Source: Dendrolimus kikuchii (lineage: Eukaryota; Arthropoda; Insecta; Lepidoptera; Lasiocampidae). Taken from it: a stretch of 64,000 nt of DNA. The first letter of the stretch is position 1; every line of letters starts with the position of its first letter. A program made the translations under genes and the position numbers. The notes under the pieces were generated by a model, which was not told the DNA's origin, made no database searches, and saw nothing but the letters and a program-made list of their open reading frames with translations. Positions 1 through 10,579 of this stretch are shown here, piece by piece. The stretch lies in assembly GCA_019925095.2 (NCBI GenBank), contig CM034407.1:18854710-18918709 (forward strand), written 5' to 3'.

Positions 1-70
1 CTCCTTCATTTTCCACCAGATGGGCCGTCAGTTTTTCTGCTGTAGTCCAATATTAAAAAAATAAATAAAA
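1..70 (+). repeat. Retroposon 3' tail fragment
   Basis: Contains CCACCAGATGGGCCGTCAG, a variant of the CATCAAGTGGGCCGTCTGCC tail common to SINE-A and other lepidopteran retroposons, followed by an A-rich run. Confidence 0.45.
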
Positions 71-656
71 AAGTAATTTTCGACCGGTTATTTATTATTA
101 AAAGTCCAAAGATAGAGGTGATAAAGATTTTGCTTACGACATACGGCCTTACTTATAATAATCTCGTTAAGAAACGATTAGCCATCTCTTAAGTAAGAGA
201 ATCAGAATCAGACCCTAATCAATGAATATATTTTTTTCACTTATAAACGTGTATTACTTGTTGTTTACCTAAGAGGAGCACAGATAAACGAAATTTGAAT
301 GATTAGCGTTGGTTGTACCCAAAATATTCGACTAAAGAGGAGTTTATGGGTAAGATTTTCACTAATCAGTTTCTTTAAATTTAAGAAACGATTATAAGTA
401 AGGGCCTCAAATTTAAATGATTAAGTACGTCAACATTTAAGGAAATATGTACAGTATAATAACAATAAATTTGAGTGTCACTGGTCTCAGAATTTCAACA
501 ACGAAACTGTGATCTTAATGGTTAAATATATTTTTATATTGTAAACAATAAAACAAGTAATAACAATACGTTAAATGAGGTGACAAGGAACAGCGTGATA
601 AGGGTACGTTGTTGATTGAAAGATGTAATAAATAATAAGAGTTGCGAAAAGAAAAC
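71..656. other. AT-rich stretch, nothing recognised
   Basis: No splice-bounded coding stretch or recognised repeat seen. Confidence 0.4.
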
Positions 657-775
657 GATTAATGAACGTATATGAAGCAAAAGATGTATGTATGTCAAGA
701 TCGTAGCAAGTGGGCATCCACTGGCTCTGCCTACCCGTATTGGAAACGGGCGTGACAATATGTATACTATGTATG
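657..775 (+). repeat. RTE-type LINE 3' fragment (RTE-B)
   Basis: Degenerate match to the RTE-B end seen at 22531-22660: ATTAATGAACGT, GTCAAGATCGTAGCAAG, GTCTGCCTACCC-like text, GGGCGTGACAATATGTAT and a short TATG-like tail. Confidence 0.6.
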
Positions 776-1118
776 GAACAATAAAACAAATCAGGTTAAA
801 TCTCGACAGTATGTACTACGTAAATAACATACAAAAATGAATATATTTATTTCAAAATTTACTTATTTGAAAGTCATGCGTCTACAACTGATCTTCTTTA
901 GGCCCCTTTCTGATTTGTCGGTGCAGCAGTATGGTATCGATATTCTCGGTATACGCGGTACCGAAAGCTTACCAAGCGCCAATCTTTCTATGATTCCCGA
1001 TATGCTCGGTATGTGCTGCTCCCGTACCAAATATCGAGCGAATCGGGAAACGCTCAGAGCCGCGTACTCACTTACGAGCCGTAACCGTAACCGTTGCAGC
1101 TACTGTGTTATGAGTGAC

Positions 1119-1325
1119 GGCCTATGTGGTTGAGCGGGCTCCGGGTTCCATTTCTGGTATGGTCAATTTCGGAAACGAATTTTATTCGTTATTTACTATA
1201 AGATCTAGGTGTCTGCGATCGGCCCCAGAGTATTCCGTTGTATATTACCAATAATACAAGGGTAAATTACTTAATTTGGGGATATACAATGTGTGTTTGT
1301 GTGACGATTATTTATTTATTTATTT
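1119..1325 (+). repeat. tRNA-derived SINE (SINE-1), internally deleted
   Basis: A-box-like TGGTTGAGCGGGC, then GTTCCATTTCTGG, TTCGGAAACGAATTT and the GGTGTCTGCGATCGGCC body shared with 9804-10050. The stretch between the A and B boxes is missing. Confidence 0.8.
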
Positions 1326-1329
1326 TCTG

Positions 1330-2080
1330 TAAGCAAGAATCATAGTCTGTACGAAGCTCGCGAGCTCAAGGCGACCGACACGTCCTGTGTCCCCTCGGTT
1401 TCAGTTAAGCCTCGCAAATGGGTACGCGGCTTAGAAATATAGCTGTCGGTACTACATATACCGAGTATACAGATACCTTACCGCTGCAGTACCGTCAAAT
1501 CGGAAAACGGCTTTAGTATTCTTTTTCTATGGAAATATGAATTCAAATTGCAAAAACTTTGATACATGACCGATAACAAGGTAGTTGGTTACGTCTTTAT
1601 CACCTGTTCAAATACCTGCGGTGATTTCACTTTGATTGATATTGTGTTATTCTTTAAGACGTGTTGTCGAGATGTTTATCGTTACATCTATCGATGTGTC
1701 GTCTGCATGACTGTGACGCAACTGATGATAAGACGGCATCAATGCTATAGCATTATATGTGCAATGAGATAAATCTCAATGTTTTATGGGAAGCGTATCC
1801 TGGACGGTTTAATTCGGCAACTCATCTATCGAAGTTTAGCGAATAATATATTGTCTACAATTATTTTTAATTTACTAGTGCAATTTTTATGAAATTACTA
1901 GTGAGCCCGAAAGACTTTCTTCTGCCCTGAAAAAATAAAAATCTCGGACCCGATTCTAGTGCCTCCCACCGATTCCAACAATATATGTATATTAAGTAAG
2001 CTGCCAGAAATGTTACGAGTTCAGCCAGTAAAGTTTAAAAAGTTATACATTTTAGCAATAAACTATTCATTCATTCATAT
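1330..2080. other. No gene recognised
   Basis: Unique-looking AT-rich DNA with a few open frames shorter than 70 codons that lack coding character. Confidence 0.4.
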
Positions 2081-2086
2081 AAGATC

Positions 2087-2278
2087 ATCGGTTCTCAACC
2101 TTTTGCGTTTGTCATTAAAAAGGGTCCCAGTCTGCTAATAAAATAAGACATATATACAAATCAAACGTGTAATCTATTAATTCGAATATTATTATCATTT
2201 TGTAAAGGGGCCACGAAACTCTTTGGTTTTTTCGTGGGCTGCGACATAAGAATCTTTGAGAAACAACGGTCTATGGTA
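2087..2278. mobile_element. hAT-like non-autonomous element remnant
   Basis: Starts CGGTTCTCAACCTTTT and ends with TTTGAGAAACAACGG, an imperfect inverted repeat of the TTCTCAA-type hAT terminus. The interior has GGGTCCCAG and GGGGCCACGAAACTC, typical of such elements. No clear 8-bp duplication found. Confidence 0.4.
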
Positions 2279-2651
2279 CGTTATAATGGTGAACATGGTT
2301 ATAACAAAACAATCAACTAAATAATAAAAACAAGGTTACGATTTCGACGCTTGAAACGTTACCAGATTTTTTGTAATTTTAGACAACCCGCTGGTGACGA
2401 TTATCGTTCGGCAGAACAAAATATCCAACCATCTTGCCTCTTGACGAGACAGTTATTTAAGTATTACTTAGCCACCTCACCGTTAAGAAGCGTTTATAAG
2501 TAAAATGATTACTAAAGTTTGTTTAAAATAGCATGGTATGGAAGAATATATATGTTGCTTTTAATAACAATATTATATAGGTATATAAGATTGTTGTTAA
2601 CAAGCAACATGATTAAACATATTTTTATATAATTTAAATTAATTTTTATTT

Positions 2652-3143
2652 AATAAAACTACATTTTAACGGTTTTAAGCGCGGTAATTTTATTTGATTT
2701 TGGTTTTTTCCGACGTTTCGGCCACTTTTCAGTGGCCGTGATCATGGAAGACAAAGATGTCAAGTGTCAACGAGTATTGTTAAAATTTTATTTAGCCTAC
2801 CGCCAACTTGTTAATTTTAATTATTTAATTTTAATTTTGTTTGTGGTTATTATTTACTCTATGGGAGCCTAATCTAATTTACTACCGCTTCGCAACATGT
2901 TATGGCTTGAAGAGAAGAAGCGGCGCAAGAAACTCTTCAGCAAACATGCCTAGCTCTAATAATTTTATATAATATTAAAATGGGTGGAAGAAAAAATAAA
3001 AGTAATTATCAGTCAAGTTGGTTTGTGCTCCGTTGTACGCAGAAAGAGCTCACAGTGTCTTGAGATCTGGCAGCTGGTTTTTGCTGGGTTTTAAAAACGT
3101 AGTTTTATTATGTATACAAGTCGCGAAAACTTAAGAAAATATA
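2652..3143 (-). mobile_element. Penelope-like element insertion, internally deleted
   Basis: Flanked by an 11-bp TSD AATTTTTATTT (2641-2651 and 3144-3154). Contains the Penelope-like terminal repeat and, on the minus strand, the 3' UTR plus the last codons of the ORF (VSSFCVQ region). It ends with the CGTAGTTTTATTATGTATAC terminus and a CGCGAAAACTTAAGAAAAT extension, shared with the copies at 13665 and 16312. Confidence 0.85.
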
Positions 3144-3301
3144 AATTTTTATTTTGTATGAAAGTTTACGATAAGGCTACATATTACGATTTATAGTATT
3201 TATTTTATGTATTTGAGATAGAGTTTAGTCATTAGCTAAGTGATTAGTTAAAATTTAAGTAAGACTGTAAGGATTTAAATGTATTTTTTGTTTGTTATCA
3301 G

Positions 3302-3428
3302 GGGCGCTAGAGGGGCTCGCGCGGCGACGGGCGCCGGGGCGGGCATTTGGGCCGAGCGGCGCACGCGCACCATGCTCGCGAGTATCAAGGGCTTCTGGAA
3401 GGTGTGCCGATATGGCGACCTGTACATG
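3302..3428 (+). CDS. Tret1-like: Tret1-like sugar transporter, putative exon 1 (start codon at 3372)
   Basis: Very GC- and CpG-rich exon in AT-rich surroundings. It is preceded by a pyrimidine-rich tract and an AG acceptor (3300-3301) and ends at a GTGAGT donor (3429). The only ATG inside it is at 3372, in a CACC-ATG context, and gives 19 codons (MLASIKGFWKVCRYGDLYM) ending in phase 0, which is the phase required by the exon at 39498. A short cytoplasmic N-terminus before transmembrane segment 1 is normal for this family. Joining it to the later exons gives a 515-residue protein, the usual size. The 70 bases before the ATG would be 5' UTR. What I see is the splice sites, phase and base composition; the link across 36 kb is inference. 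It could instead belong to another transcript. Confidence 0.6.
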
Positions 3429-3475
3429 GTGAGTCACGATACACATGAACAAATACGACATTGTTTCAATTAGGC

Positions 3476-3797
3476 CCGGCTCGATGTGTGTTACCACGCT
3501 CTCATATGTAGACAATCGGCGTAAAACGATTTGCCTCGAGCTAATCGTGTTTCGTGCGGTGAGTGAGGATTCCGATGACACATTTCCCGTTCCTCCTATC
3601 CGATCTCTCTATCTATAGCATATCCCATTCCTGTTTGATTCTCCCATCCCATCCCCGTATTCTATCCCATCTACCTCTAAAGACTGGGAACACAATGGCT
3701 TCGCACTTGGTGATACAAACGTCTAAAGTGACGGTGACCACTTTCCATCACGTGGGCCGTCTGCCTGTCTGTCGGCTTCGGAATACAACAAAACTGT
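3476..3797 (+). repeat. Unclassified retroposon (SINE-E)
   Basis: GTGTGTTACCACGCTCTCATATGTAGACAATC-like head (truncated here to its motifs), GTTTCGTGCGGTGAGTGAGG, pyrimidine-rich middle, and a CATCACGTGGGCCGTCTGCC tail. Related copies at 56030-56190 (minus) and 57425-57651 (plus). Confidence 0.65.
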
Positions 3798-3844
3798 AAG
3801 CACATTTTTACTAAACACTCATTTATTGCATAAATTGTCGCATA

Positions 3845-4127
3845 CAGACGGCCCACTTGATGGAAAGCGGTTACCATCGCCTACGGACATTTGCAACAGC
3901 AAAGTTGCTACAAATGCGCTGCTGCTCTCTTAAGGGAGACTGGAACCTGGTCACTAATGCCGGAACACAACTCAAGGTTGTTATGGCGACATACTTTAGG
4001 CCAGGGGTGGTAGCCATCCAGTCGGGCAAATGCCCTACCACCTGGCTGTGGGTTGTTTTGTCGCCTCTTACGACAGGCCGCCCCAACGCAGGAAATTGTA
4101 TTCTTTCTCCGTTCCTGCACGGATAAA
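3845..4127 (-). repeat. SINE-A copy, long form
   Basis: Full-length head (CCGTGCAGGAACGG on the minus strand) through GGGCCGTCTG; the poly(A) end is missing. Confidence 0.9.
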
Positions 4128-4299
4128 ATATAATGAAAGATATAAAAGATGTATTATTTATAAGAATGTCAGTTTGTCCTTTCGAACCTACAATGTAGGC
4201 AGTATATAAGTATAATGTTGCCTGGCTATTATTTAATATTATTATTATCATGCCATTAAATATATCTATGTTATTGATTACAAAAACAATACAAAAAAA

Positions 4300-4885
4300 T
4301 GTGTTTGTGTGCGAAGTTTACACGTAGTAGAAGTGAAACTTCAGAGAATATACTTACAGATAAATTTTCTCCCACTTTTATTAATATAAATATAATATAA
4401 CACCGCACACAGTCACAAACGCACAACCAACAACAAAACTTACACACATACCCACACCAACGCGCACTACCACCGCATTGCATTACACGCACTCTTCACA
4501 AACAAACCAAAATACACAAAGAGCCTAAAAATTAATAACCCAGACACAGAAATGAAAAATAACACACATGGCACCAGTTAGGATAATATATATAGGTATA
4601 GACATAAGGCACACACTGCACATGCACTTCCTCACAACACCAGCGTGTAACAGATACACTCTACATTAGTATAAGTTTAGTATTAAAATTAGAATAAATT
4701 AATATAATAAGTTATTCTTAACTTAACACCACAACACAAACATGCATTCATTAAATGTCACACACAATAACAAAGTAAGAAATAAACGTGTACAACTTCC
4801 TAACTTCTTCTTAAATTTAATTGTAAACAAGGGTACGGAACTAGAGTCCGTAGTTGTTAATAAAAAAAAATATATATAATCCTTT
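4300..4885. repeat. REP-B, copy 1
   Basis: The stretch from CACTCTTCACAAACAAACC to GTCCGTAG...TTAATAA matches 38095-38478 almost throughout. Element type unknown. It is split by the insertion at 4886-5276. Confidence 0.75.
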
Positions 4886-5276
4886 TTTTTTTGAGGCGAG
4901 GGAAAATACTTAACCGATTTACGCACAAACTGGGCCGTTGCTAGGGGAACGACACGCGTCGGTCGGGGGCGATAACACTGCAGCAATAGTATGCTCTTGG
5001 CAGTGCTCCGTCCGCGATCGACGTCACAGAATAGTGTGGAAGACTCCGAGCGTTGCTGCACGAGCGAGCAACCCCAATAACCACTAAAAACCCCCTCCTC
5101 CCTGTCGACCCTGCGCTTTTGTTTGTGTTGGAAAGGCTGAGATTTAGAACATAGTTACGCCCAGCCGATCCAGCGCAATAAAGTGCCTGGAGTGTGCCCT
5201 GGGAGAACACACCCCACTTCGTTGTGCGGGGGTAGAAGGTCCTTTGCTCTCCTAGCAAGCTAAAGGCCCCCCGCGA
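4886..5276 (-). mobile_element. 5'-truncated retroposon with a 15-bp TSD
   Basis: Flanked by a perfect TATATATAATCCTTT duplication (4871-4885 and 5277-5291). On the minus strand it is GC-rich (starting TCGCGGGGGGCCTTTAGC) and ends in a poly(A) run. The family is not recognised; R1/jockey-like LINE 3' end is one possibility. Confidence 0.85.
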
Positions 5277-5299
5277 TATATATAATCCTTTAGACAACA

Positions 5300-5930
5300 T
5301 CCATCAACGTATTATAATTCAAAAATTCAATCTAAATTACACTTTAAATCACTAACATAAAGTTCAAAATTCAATGTACTGTTACGCACAATATCCTTTG
5401 ATTTACAAATAAAAGAATATCTGCCCTAAGTATATACAGATAGAGCTAAAATTCATTTGAAATTTTTTAAGTTTTATTTGAATTGAAAATTAATACTAAC
5501 AGGTAAAGAGAAATATGTTTCATTTCGAAATAAATAAGGTTGAATTTTATGTGTTTATCTCTTTTTAGTGTCACTTTTTCGTTTCATCGATTTTCAAATC
5601 ACAACGATTCTAAAGAAGTTTCACTACAAAAATCACGTACTAAAAATTCTTATATAAATCTAACATTGGTTACCTAGTCAATTTCAAAAAATTAAATGTG
5701 ACAATCAAAAAACAATTATATAAACAAGTCGATAATATTATTATGCTATAATTATTTTATTTTTCAATATACTGCTGACGTTAGCAATAAGGCAATAATA
5801 TTGCGTTTATTAAATTAAAGAATAAAATATATAATACATATCCAACTAAATACTAAAACTAAACTATAGTATGAAAAATAAACCTCAAATTAAAAACTAG
5901 AACTAAATAAAAAATTATACATAAAATATT
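5300..5930. other. AT-rich stretch, nothing recognised
   Basis: No coding or repeat signature seen apart from low-complexity AT runs. Confidence 0.4.
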
Positions 5931-5934
5931 ATAA

Positions 5935-6150
5935 AATATGCTATAATTATTTATTTGCAAGATATTCATTAATTGTACAGTCTGCTTTTTCTTTCAAAGT
6001 TTAAATGTATTAATTATGTTTATAGTGAGAAGCTCATCTGGTAGATGATTGTACAACTTTGGTGCCATACAAAGGACACGGTCATTTAAAGAAGCCGTTC
6101 TGTTTGTTCAATATGATTTCCGGTACTTTATAGCGACTTAAAAAAGGTGC
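5935..6150 (-). pseudogene. CR1/jockey-like reverse transcriptase C-terminus, degenerate
   Basis: Minus-strand pieces read LNDRVLCMAPKLYNHLPDE and, after a frameshift, KEKADCTINEYLANK-stop. This is the usual end of lepidopteran CR1/jockey polymerase proteins (KLYN-LP-E ... K-K-YL). Confidence 0.65.
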
Positions 6151-6163
6151 ATTGATAACACAG

Positions 6164-6451
6164 TACATACATAACTTCACGCCAGTTCCCTTGCGGGGTA
6201 GGCACGAACAACAGAGCGTCATTTAGGCTTATTCTTACACACCTCACTTGCTTCTTTGACATTCATAACTCTTGTCATGCAAGCTCGTCTGTTCTTAAGG
6301 CTCCTGACATCACCTTCTGCTAGTACACGATCAATTTGATCATGGAAGGTGTGTCGTGGCCTTCCACGACTTCTGCATCCATCCACTTTTGCATTGTATA
6401 TCTGTTTAGTCATTCTTTCCACATGCCCGAACCACCAGAGCATTTTTTTAT
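6164..6451 (-). repeat. RTE-A LINE 3' fragment
   Basis: Codes (minus) for FGHVERMTKQIYNAKVDG ... KPK-stop and carries the ACATAC tail of the family. Confidence 0.9.
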
Positions 6452-6459
6452 TAAATTTA

Positions 6460-6940
6460 ATTTATCAGTTATATACAGTGATAGGTATACATTCTAAAAT
6501 AGATGGCAAGACTCGAGCAGCTTTCATGGTATATTGGTTTAAATGTTGGTCCATCCACTTTATTGGAATGAAGAGGTATTTGGTCCGATTATCGACATCA
6601 AAGGGTAAATTTCGTGACTGAGTACTTTCCCTCATTTATTTTGGTCTGGGTGTCTGGGATAGTCTTTAGAGTTGCCCGTTGCTTCTCCCGACACATTTTA
6701 CAAATGTCGCTTGAAACAAATAGACATCATTTCACTACTCGAGAGTATTTGAACAAGCGATATCATTGCAAAAATCTCAAAACCTTTTTCGATTAATAAA
6801 CCTTTTCTTAAACACAAAAAAGGTGCAAAACAAAACTCGATTCTCACAACGTATCGAAGAGGTCAAGGTGAAGGTCGAAATGCAACGACAAAAATTCATA
6901 AATGTTTTAGTTTAAATCGTCGATTTTCGCAATTGATATT
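6460..6940. other. No gene recognised
   Basis: A short match to SINE-1 (GGTCTGGGTGTCTGGGAT, 6643-6660) is the only repeat signature seen. Confidence 0.4.
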
Positions 6941-6978
6941 TGATTGTTGTTGGGCAACGTCAATAAACTCGCATACAT

Positions 6979-7080
6979 ATAAAGGCGTCGTTGGTAATTA
7001 AAACAAATTCAGTGCACCCACGTGAAAGTCTCGTGAATGTCGCGCCGGATTGCCGCGAGTCGTGCAGTCTGTTGGGCAAC
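6979..7080 (+). promoter_or_regulatory. Candidate TATA-Inr core promoter and short first exon
   Basis: TATAAAG at 6979-6985 lies about 32 bases before an insect initiator TCAGT (7009-7013, A at 7011). A GTGAGT donor-like site follows at 7081. The spacing is right for an insect RNA polymerase II promoter. It could be an LTR or an alternative promoter; the 13-mer TGTTGGGCAACGT occurs on both sides (6948-6960 and 7070-7082). Confidence 0.3.
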
Positions 7081-7128
7081 GTGAGTTTCAAGGGGAACGT
7101 TATGTCAATTACAGCATGCTAGGCATCG

Positions 7129-7600
7129 CGTCGGTGACCGCTGATGACCTCACACCTGTGGGAGTCACGCGAAAGAGCGCTAGGTGTCGGCGGTCGCCGA
7201 TGGCTTGCCTGTAGGAGCTTTGTAAAGGAGCGCTAGGTGTCGGCTACCGCTGATAGCCTACCTGTGGGAGTCACGCGAAAGAGCTCTGGGTGTCGGCGAC
7301 CGCCGATGGCCTGCCTGTAGGAGCCTTGTAAAGGAGCGCTAGGTGTCGGCGACTGCTGCTAGTCTGCCTGTGTGAGTCATGCGAAAGAGCGCTAGGTGTC
7401 GGCGACCGCCGATGGCCTGCCTGTAGGAGCCTTGTAAAGGAGCGCTAGGTGTCGGCGACCGCTGATAGTCTGCTTGTGGGAGTCATGCGAAAGAGCGCTA
7501 GGTGTCGGCGACCGCCGATGGCCTGCCTGTAGGAGCCTTGTAAAGGAGCGCTAGGTGTCGGTGACCGCCGATGGTCTCACACCTGTGAGAGCCTCGCAAA
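7129..7600. repeat. GC-rich minisatellite of alternating 53-bp units
   Basis: About nine units of about 53 bp, each starting GAGCGCTAGGTGTCGGCG. Two variants alternate: one ends CTTGTAAAG, the other CACGCGAAA or CATGCGAAA. This gives a higher-order period of about 106 bp. It lies in intron 1 of the transporter. Last and first units are diverged. Confidence 0.95.
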
Positions 7601-7632
7601 AAGTTTAAGAATGTAACCTACCATCTCGCATG

Positions 7633-7745
7633 ATAGAAGCCACACGCGACCAAAAAGTTAGCCTGTACTTGGGGTACGGCGTTGCCATCCAGCCCGGGAA
7701 TGAGGCCAGCGTTTTGGGCACGTTCTCAACCGTCGGCGATTTGGG
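7633..7745 (+). pseudogene. Retroelement C-terminal domain fragment (LGQRIS-type)
   Basis: Degenerate relative of the coding fragment at 58850-59075: DQK-GLYLGQRISIAIQRGN becomes recognisable as ACCAAAAAG...CTGTACTTGGGG...GTTGCCATCCAG, ending GGGCACGTTCTC. Confidence 0.6.
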
Positions 7746-7869
7746 ATCCAAGTGATGAATAAAGACTTTATTTTTATTTAATAATAATACTAATAGTTTA
7801 GTTACTCATCGTATACAGGTAAATTATTCAAGTGGGCATTCAGGACCAAATCCTAAACTATATCTACGA

Positions 7870-8107
7870 TTTTTTTTTTATTGCAGGAGTTCAGCAGACA
7901 TGCAGACGGCCCACTTGGTGGAGAGCGGTTACCATCGCCTATGGACATTTGCAACACCAAAGGCGCTACAAATGCGCTGCTGCTCTCTTAAGGGAGGCTG
8001 GAACCTGGTCACTAATGCCGGAACACAACTCAAGGTTGTTATGGCGACATACTTTAGACCAGGGGTGGTAGCCATCCAGTCGGGCAAATGCCCTACCACC
8101 TGGCAAA
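7870..8107 (-). repeat. SINE-A copy, short form
   Basis: Poly(T) at 7870 marks the tail; the head stops at CCACCTGGCAAAA, the short-form 5' end. Confidence 0.92.
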
Positions 8108-8189
8108 AAATCTACGAAATAGCGAAAAACCCTCAAAGTAGTCTCGAATTCAATTTTAACGAAAACTATAGTGGTATCATAACATCAGG

Positions 8190-8310
8190 AAACGAATCGG
8201 CTGATTTTGAAAAAATAAACACATTCTGTATTATTATATATACCCAATCATAGTGTAGCTTGTAAGGATCAAATTCTGTGAAGGAATGTGAAACGGCAAA
8301 CTAACTGACC
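8190..8310 (+). repeat. Unclassified repeat, copy 1 of 2
   Basis: CGGCTGATTTTGAAAAAATAAACAC ... GGAATGTGAAACGGCAAA-type text is repeated, inverted, at 48037-48160. Confidence 0.65.
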
Positions 8311-8720
8311 ACGACTGATAACTTTAAGAACCTTAACGAAGTGTACAAACTTACTCTAATTTAATATGAATAGGACCGTAAGTGTAGCAGCAACGAAAGC
8401 TTCCATCGAAATGACAAATATCCACTTTTTGAAGTGAAACTTCTATATAGACGGGGTCTTAGGACTTTTCTGTCACGAAACAGCGTTACGGCCGCGTGGA
8501 GGAGCGGCATAAATTTAGACTAGACGTGGTGAGAGGCGGCATAGCTTTAGATTAGACTATGGATGCGTTTTTTGATTCCGGATCGAATTCAGTTTTTTTG
8601 TTAGATAAAATAAAATATGTTTAAATAACAAATGCATTCATTAAAATGTACCTAACCTAACCAAATCATAATTTGCAGTAAACCTGCGAAAATTCTAAAT
8701 GCGTGCTGGGACACATAGTA

Positions 8721-8907
8721 GAAGTGAAACTTCAACGGACAAGTGGAAAAACGAATCGCAACAAAATTTTAACTTCAAGTTTTACGGGCAAGTTTTCAAA
8801 TTGGACAAGTACATTAACAATCTGCCCGTAAAACTTCAAGTTATAATTTTGCTGCGATTCGTTTTGCCACTTATCCGTTGCCATTCGTTTTTCCACTTGT
8901 CCGTTGG
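8721..8907. repeat. Foldback repeat with 58-bp arms
   Basis: Left arm 8733-8790 and right arm 8823-8880 are near-perfect inverted copies around a 32-bp spacer. A partial third arm copy follows at 8881-8907. It begins with the palindrome GAAGTGAAACTTC. Confidence 0.85.
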
Positions 8908-9165
8908 AGTTTTTTATTTGGTCACGGAACCGTAAAAAATGTATCTAAACGAAGACACCTCATATCTCAAAAACTACTCAACGGATAGTATGAAAACCAA
9001 TTTTTTTGAAATTTTCCAGAATTTTGTTCTTTATATTTTAAAATTTAAGGAGGCACGAAACATTGGACTGGACAACAATTTTTTTTTTAATTTATTCATC
9101 TTGCCAACAACTGATACATTGATATGCTTAAATTAAATATATGTTAATTAATGGTCTTATACTAA

Positions 9166-9560
9166 ATTAGCTGATGCCCGCGACTTCGCGTAATTAAAGG
9201 TTTTTTAACTATCACACACTTTAATTTTCGGGATCAAAAGTATTTTTTTTTTATTTTTTATTGCAGGAGATCAGCAGACAGGCAGACAGCCCACTTGATG
9301 GAAAGCGGTTACCATCGCCTATGGACATTGCAACACCAAAGTTGCTACAAATGCGCTGCTGCTCTCTTAAGGGAGACTGGAACCTGGTCACTAATGCCGG
9401 AACACAACTCAAGGTTGTTATGGCGACATACTTTAGACCAGTATCCTATATGTTGACCAGGGATATAAGCTACCACCATACAAAATTTCATTTAAATCGG
9501 TCCACTTGTTTCTGAGGTTAGCCCGTACAAACAGACAGACAATCAGAGAAAGAAAAAAAA
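9166..9560. repeat. Lepidopteran dispersed repeat split by a SINE
   Basis: Left part CTGATGCCCGCGACTTCGCG and right part CAAATTTCATTTAAATCGGTCC...GTACAAACAGACAGAC are two ends of one familiar lepidopteran repeat, separated by the SINE-A at 9244-9440. Type uncertain (Helitron- or LINE-derived). Confidence 0.6.
9244..9440 (-). repeat. SINE-A copy, 5'-truncated
   Basis: Tail-side 195 bp only; stops at ACTTTAGACCA inside another repeat. Confidence 0.92.
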
Positions 9561-9803
9561 AAGAAAAAAATCTAAATTAGTTCTATTTCACTTCTTACAT
9601 AACCCTGTCTCGGTTTTGAGCATTTTTTTTCATTGTACAGAAATCTGAACTCTACAGTTTTATTATATGTATAGATGTACAGTCTCTTACAGGCAAACTT
9701 AACTTGCTTAATATAAGGAAAACATACTTTTAAAAAATCAGGCAAAACGCTAGACTTAAATTTCATAAATTAATTGAGTGAATGTATTTTTTAAATACAT
9801 TGA

Positions 9804-10050
9804 CGGCCTCTGTGGTTGAGCGGGCTATGCCTTTGCCGGCGTACCTCACTACAACGCAGAGGCTCCGGGTTCGATTCTTGGTATAGTGAATTTCGGAAAC
9901 GTATTTTCTCCGTTATTTACTATGGTCTGGGTGTCTGGGATCGGCCCCAGAGTAGTCCGTTGTATATTACCCATAACACAAGCGTAACTTGCTTAATTTG
10001 GGGATATACAATATGTGTGTTTGTCTGCCGATTATTATTATTATTATTAC
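9804..10050 (+). repeat. tRNA-derived SINE (SINE-1), full copy
   Basis: A box TGGTTGAGCGGGC, B box GGTTCGATTCTTGG, conserved body and a (TTA)n tail. Confidence 0.92.
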
Positions 10051-10092
10051 TAAATTTCTATAAGGAGTCATGATGTATGTCTATACTGTTCA

Positions 10093-10572
10093 TCTTATAT
10101 ATAAAATTCTCGTGTCACAATGTTCGTTCCCATACTCCTCCGAAACGGCTTGACCGATTCTTATGAAATTTTTATGCATATTCAGTAAGTCTGAGAATCG
10201 GCTACTATCTATTTTTCAAACCCCTAAGTGATAAGGGGTGTCCACCCCAAAATTTATATTTTTATTTTTTGGATACATTTTTATTTTTTTAGAATACAGC
10301 ATTAAAACTTTAATTTTTTGGCAAGATTTCGTCATGACTTAGAATAAAAAAAATTATATTACTCTTTCAGATTCACAATTGGAACCGGTAGGTGGCGCTG
10401 AGATCGGGTTCTGGAATCCCCCCAATCACCTGGAGCGATTTTGGTGATTGTGTGTTTGAGTGGGTTACCCGGATGGTTTAGATTCGCAATTAGAACCGGT
10501 ACGTGGCTCTGGGATCGGGTTCTAGAATTTTATTTTTTAAAGGCAGGAGACAACGTCTGCCGGGGCCGCTAG
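10093..10572 (+). mobile_element. Non-autonomous Helitron
   Basis: Starts TCTTATATATAAAATTCTCG and ends GGCCGCTAG followed by T. A small GGCAGGAGAC/GTCTGCC hairpin lies about 10 bases before the end. Middle has the CGAAACGGCTTGACCGATT motif. A block beginning GGAACCGGTA is duplicated at 10380 and 10491. Confidence 0.7.
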
Positions 10573-10579
10573 TATTATT

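Noticed and set aside
837..1133. 98-codon open frame
   Set aside because: No domain, no splice or promoter context, and its end runs into a tRNA-derived SINE.
3279..3281. ATG at 3279 as transporter start
   Set aside because: It lies before the splice acceptor at 3300-3301 in the polypyrimidine tract; the first ATG in the exon is at 3372.
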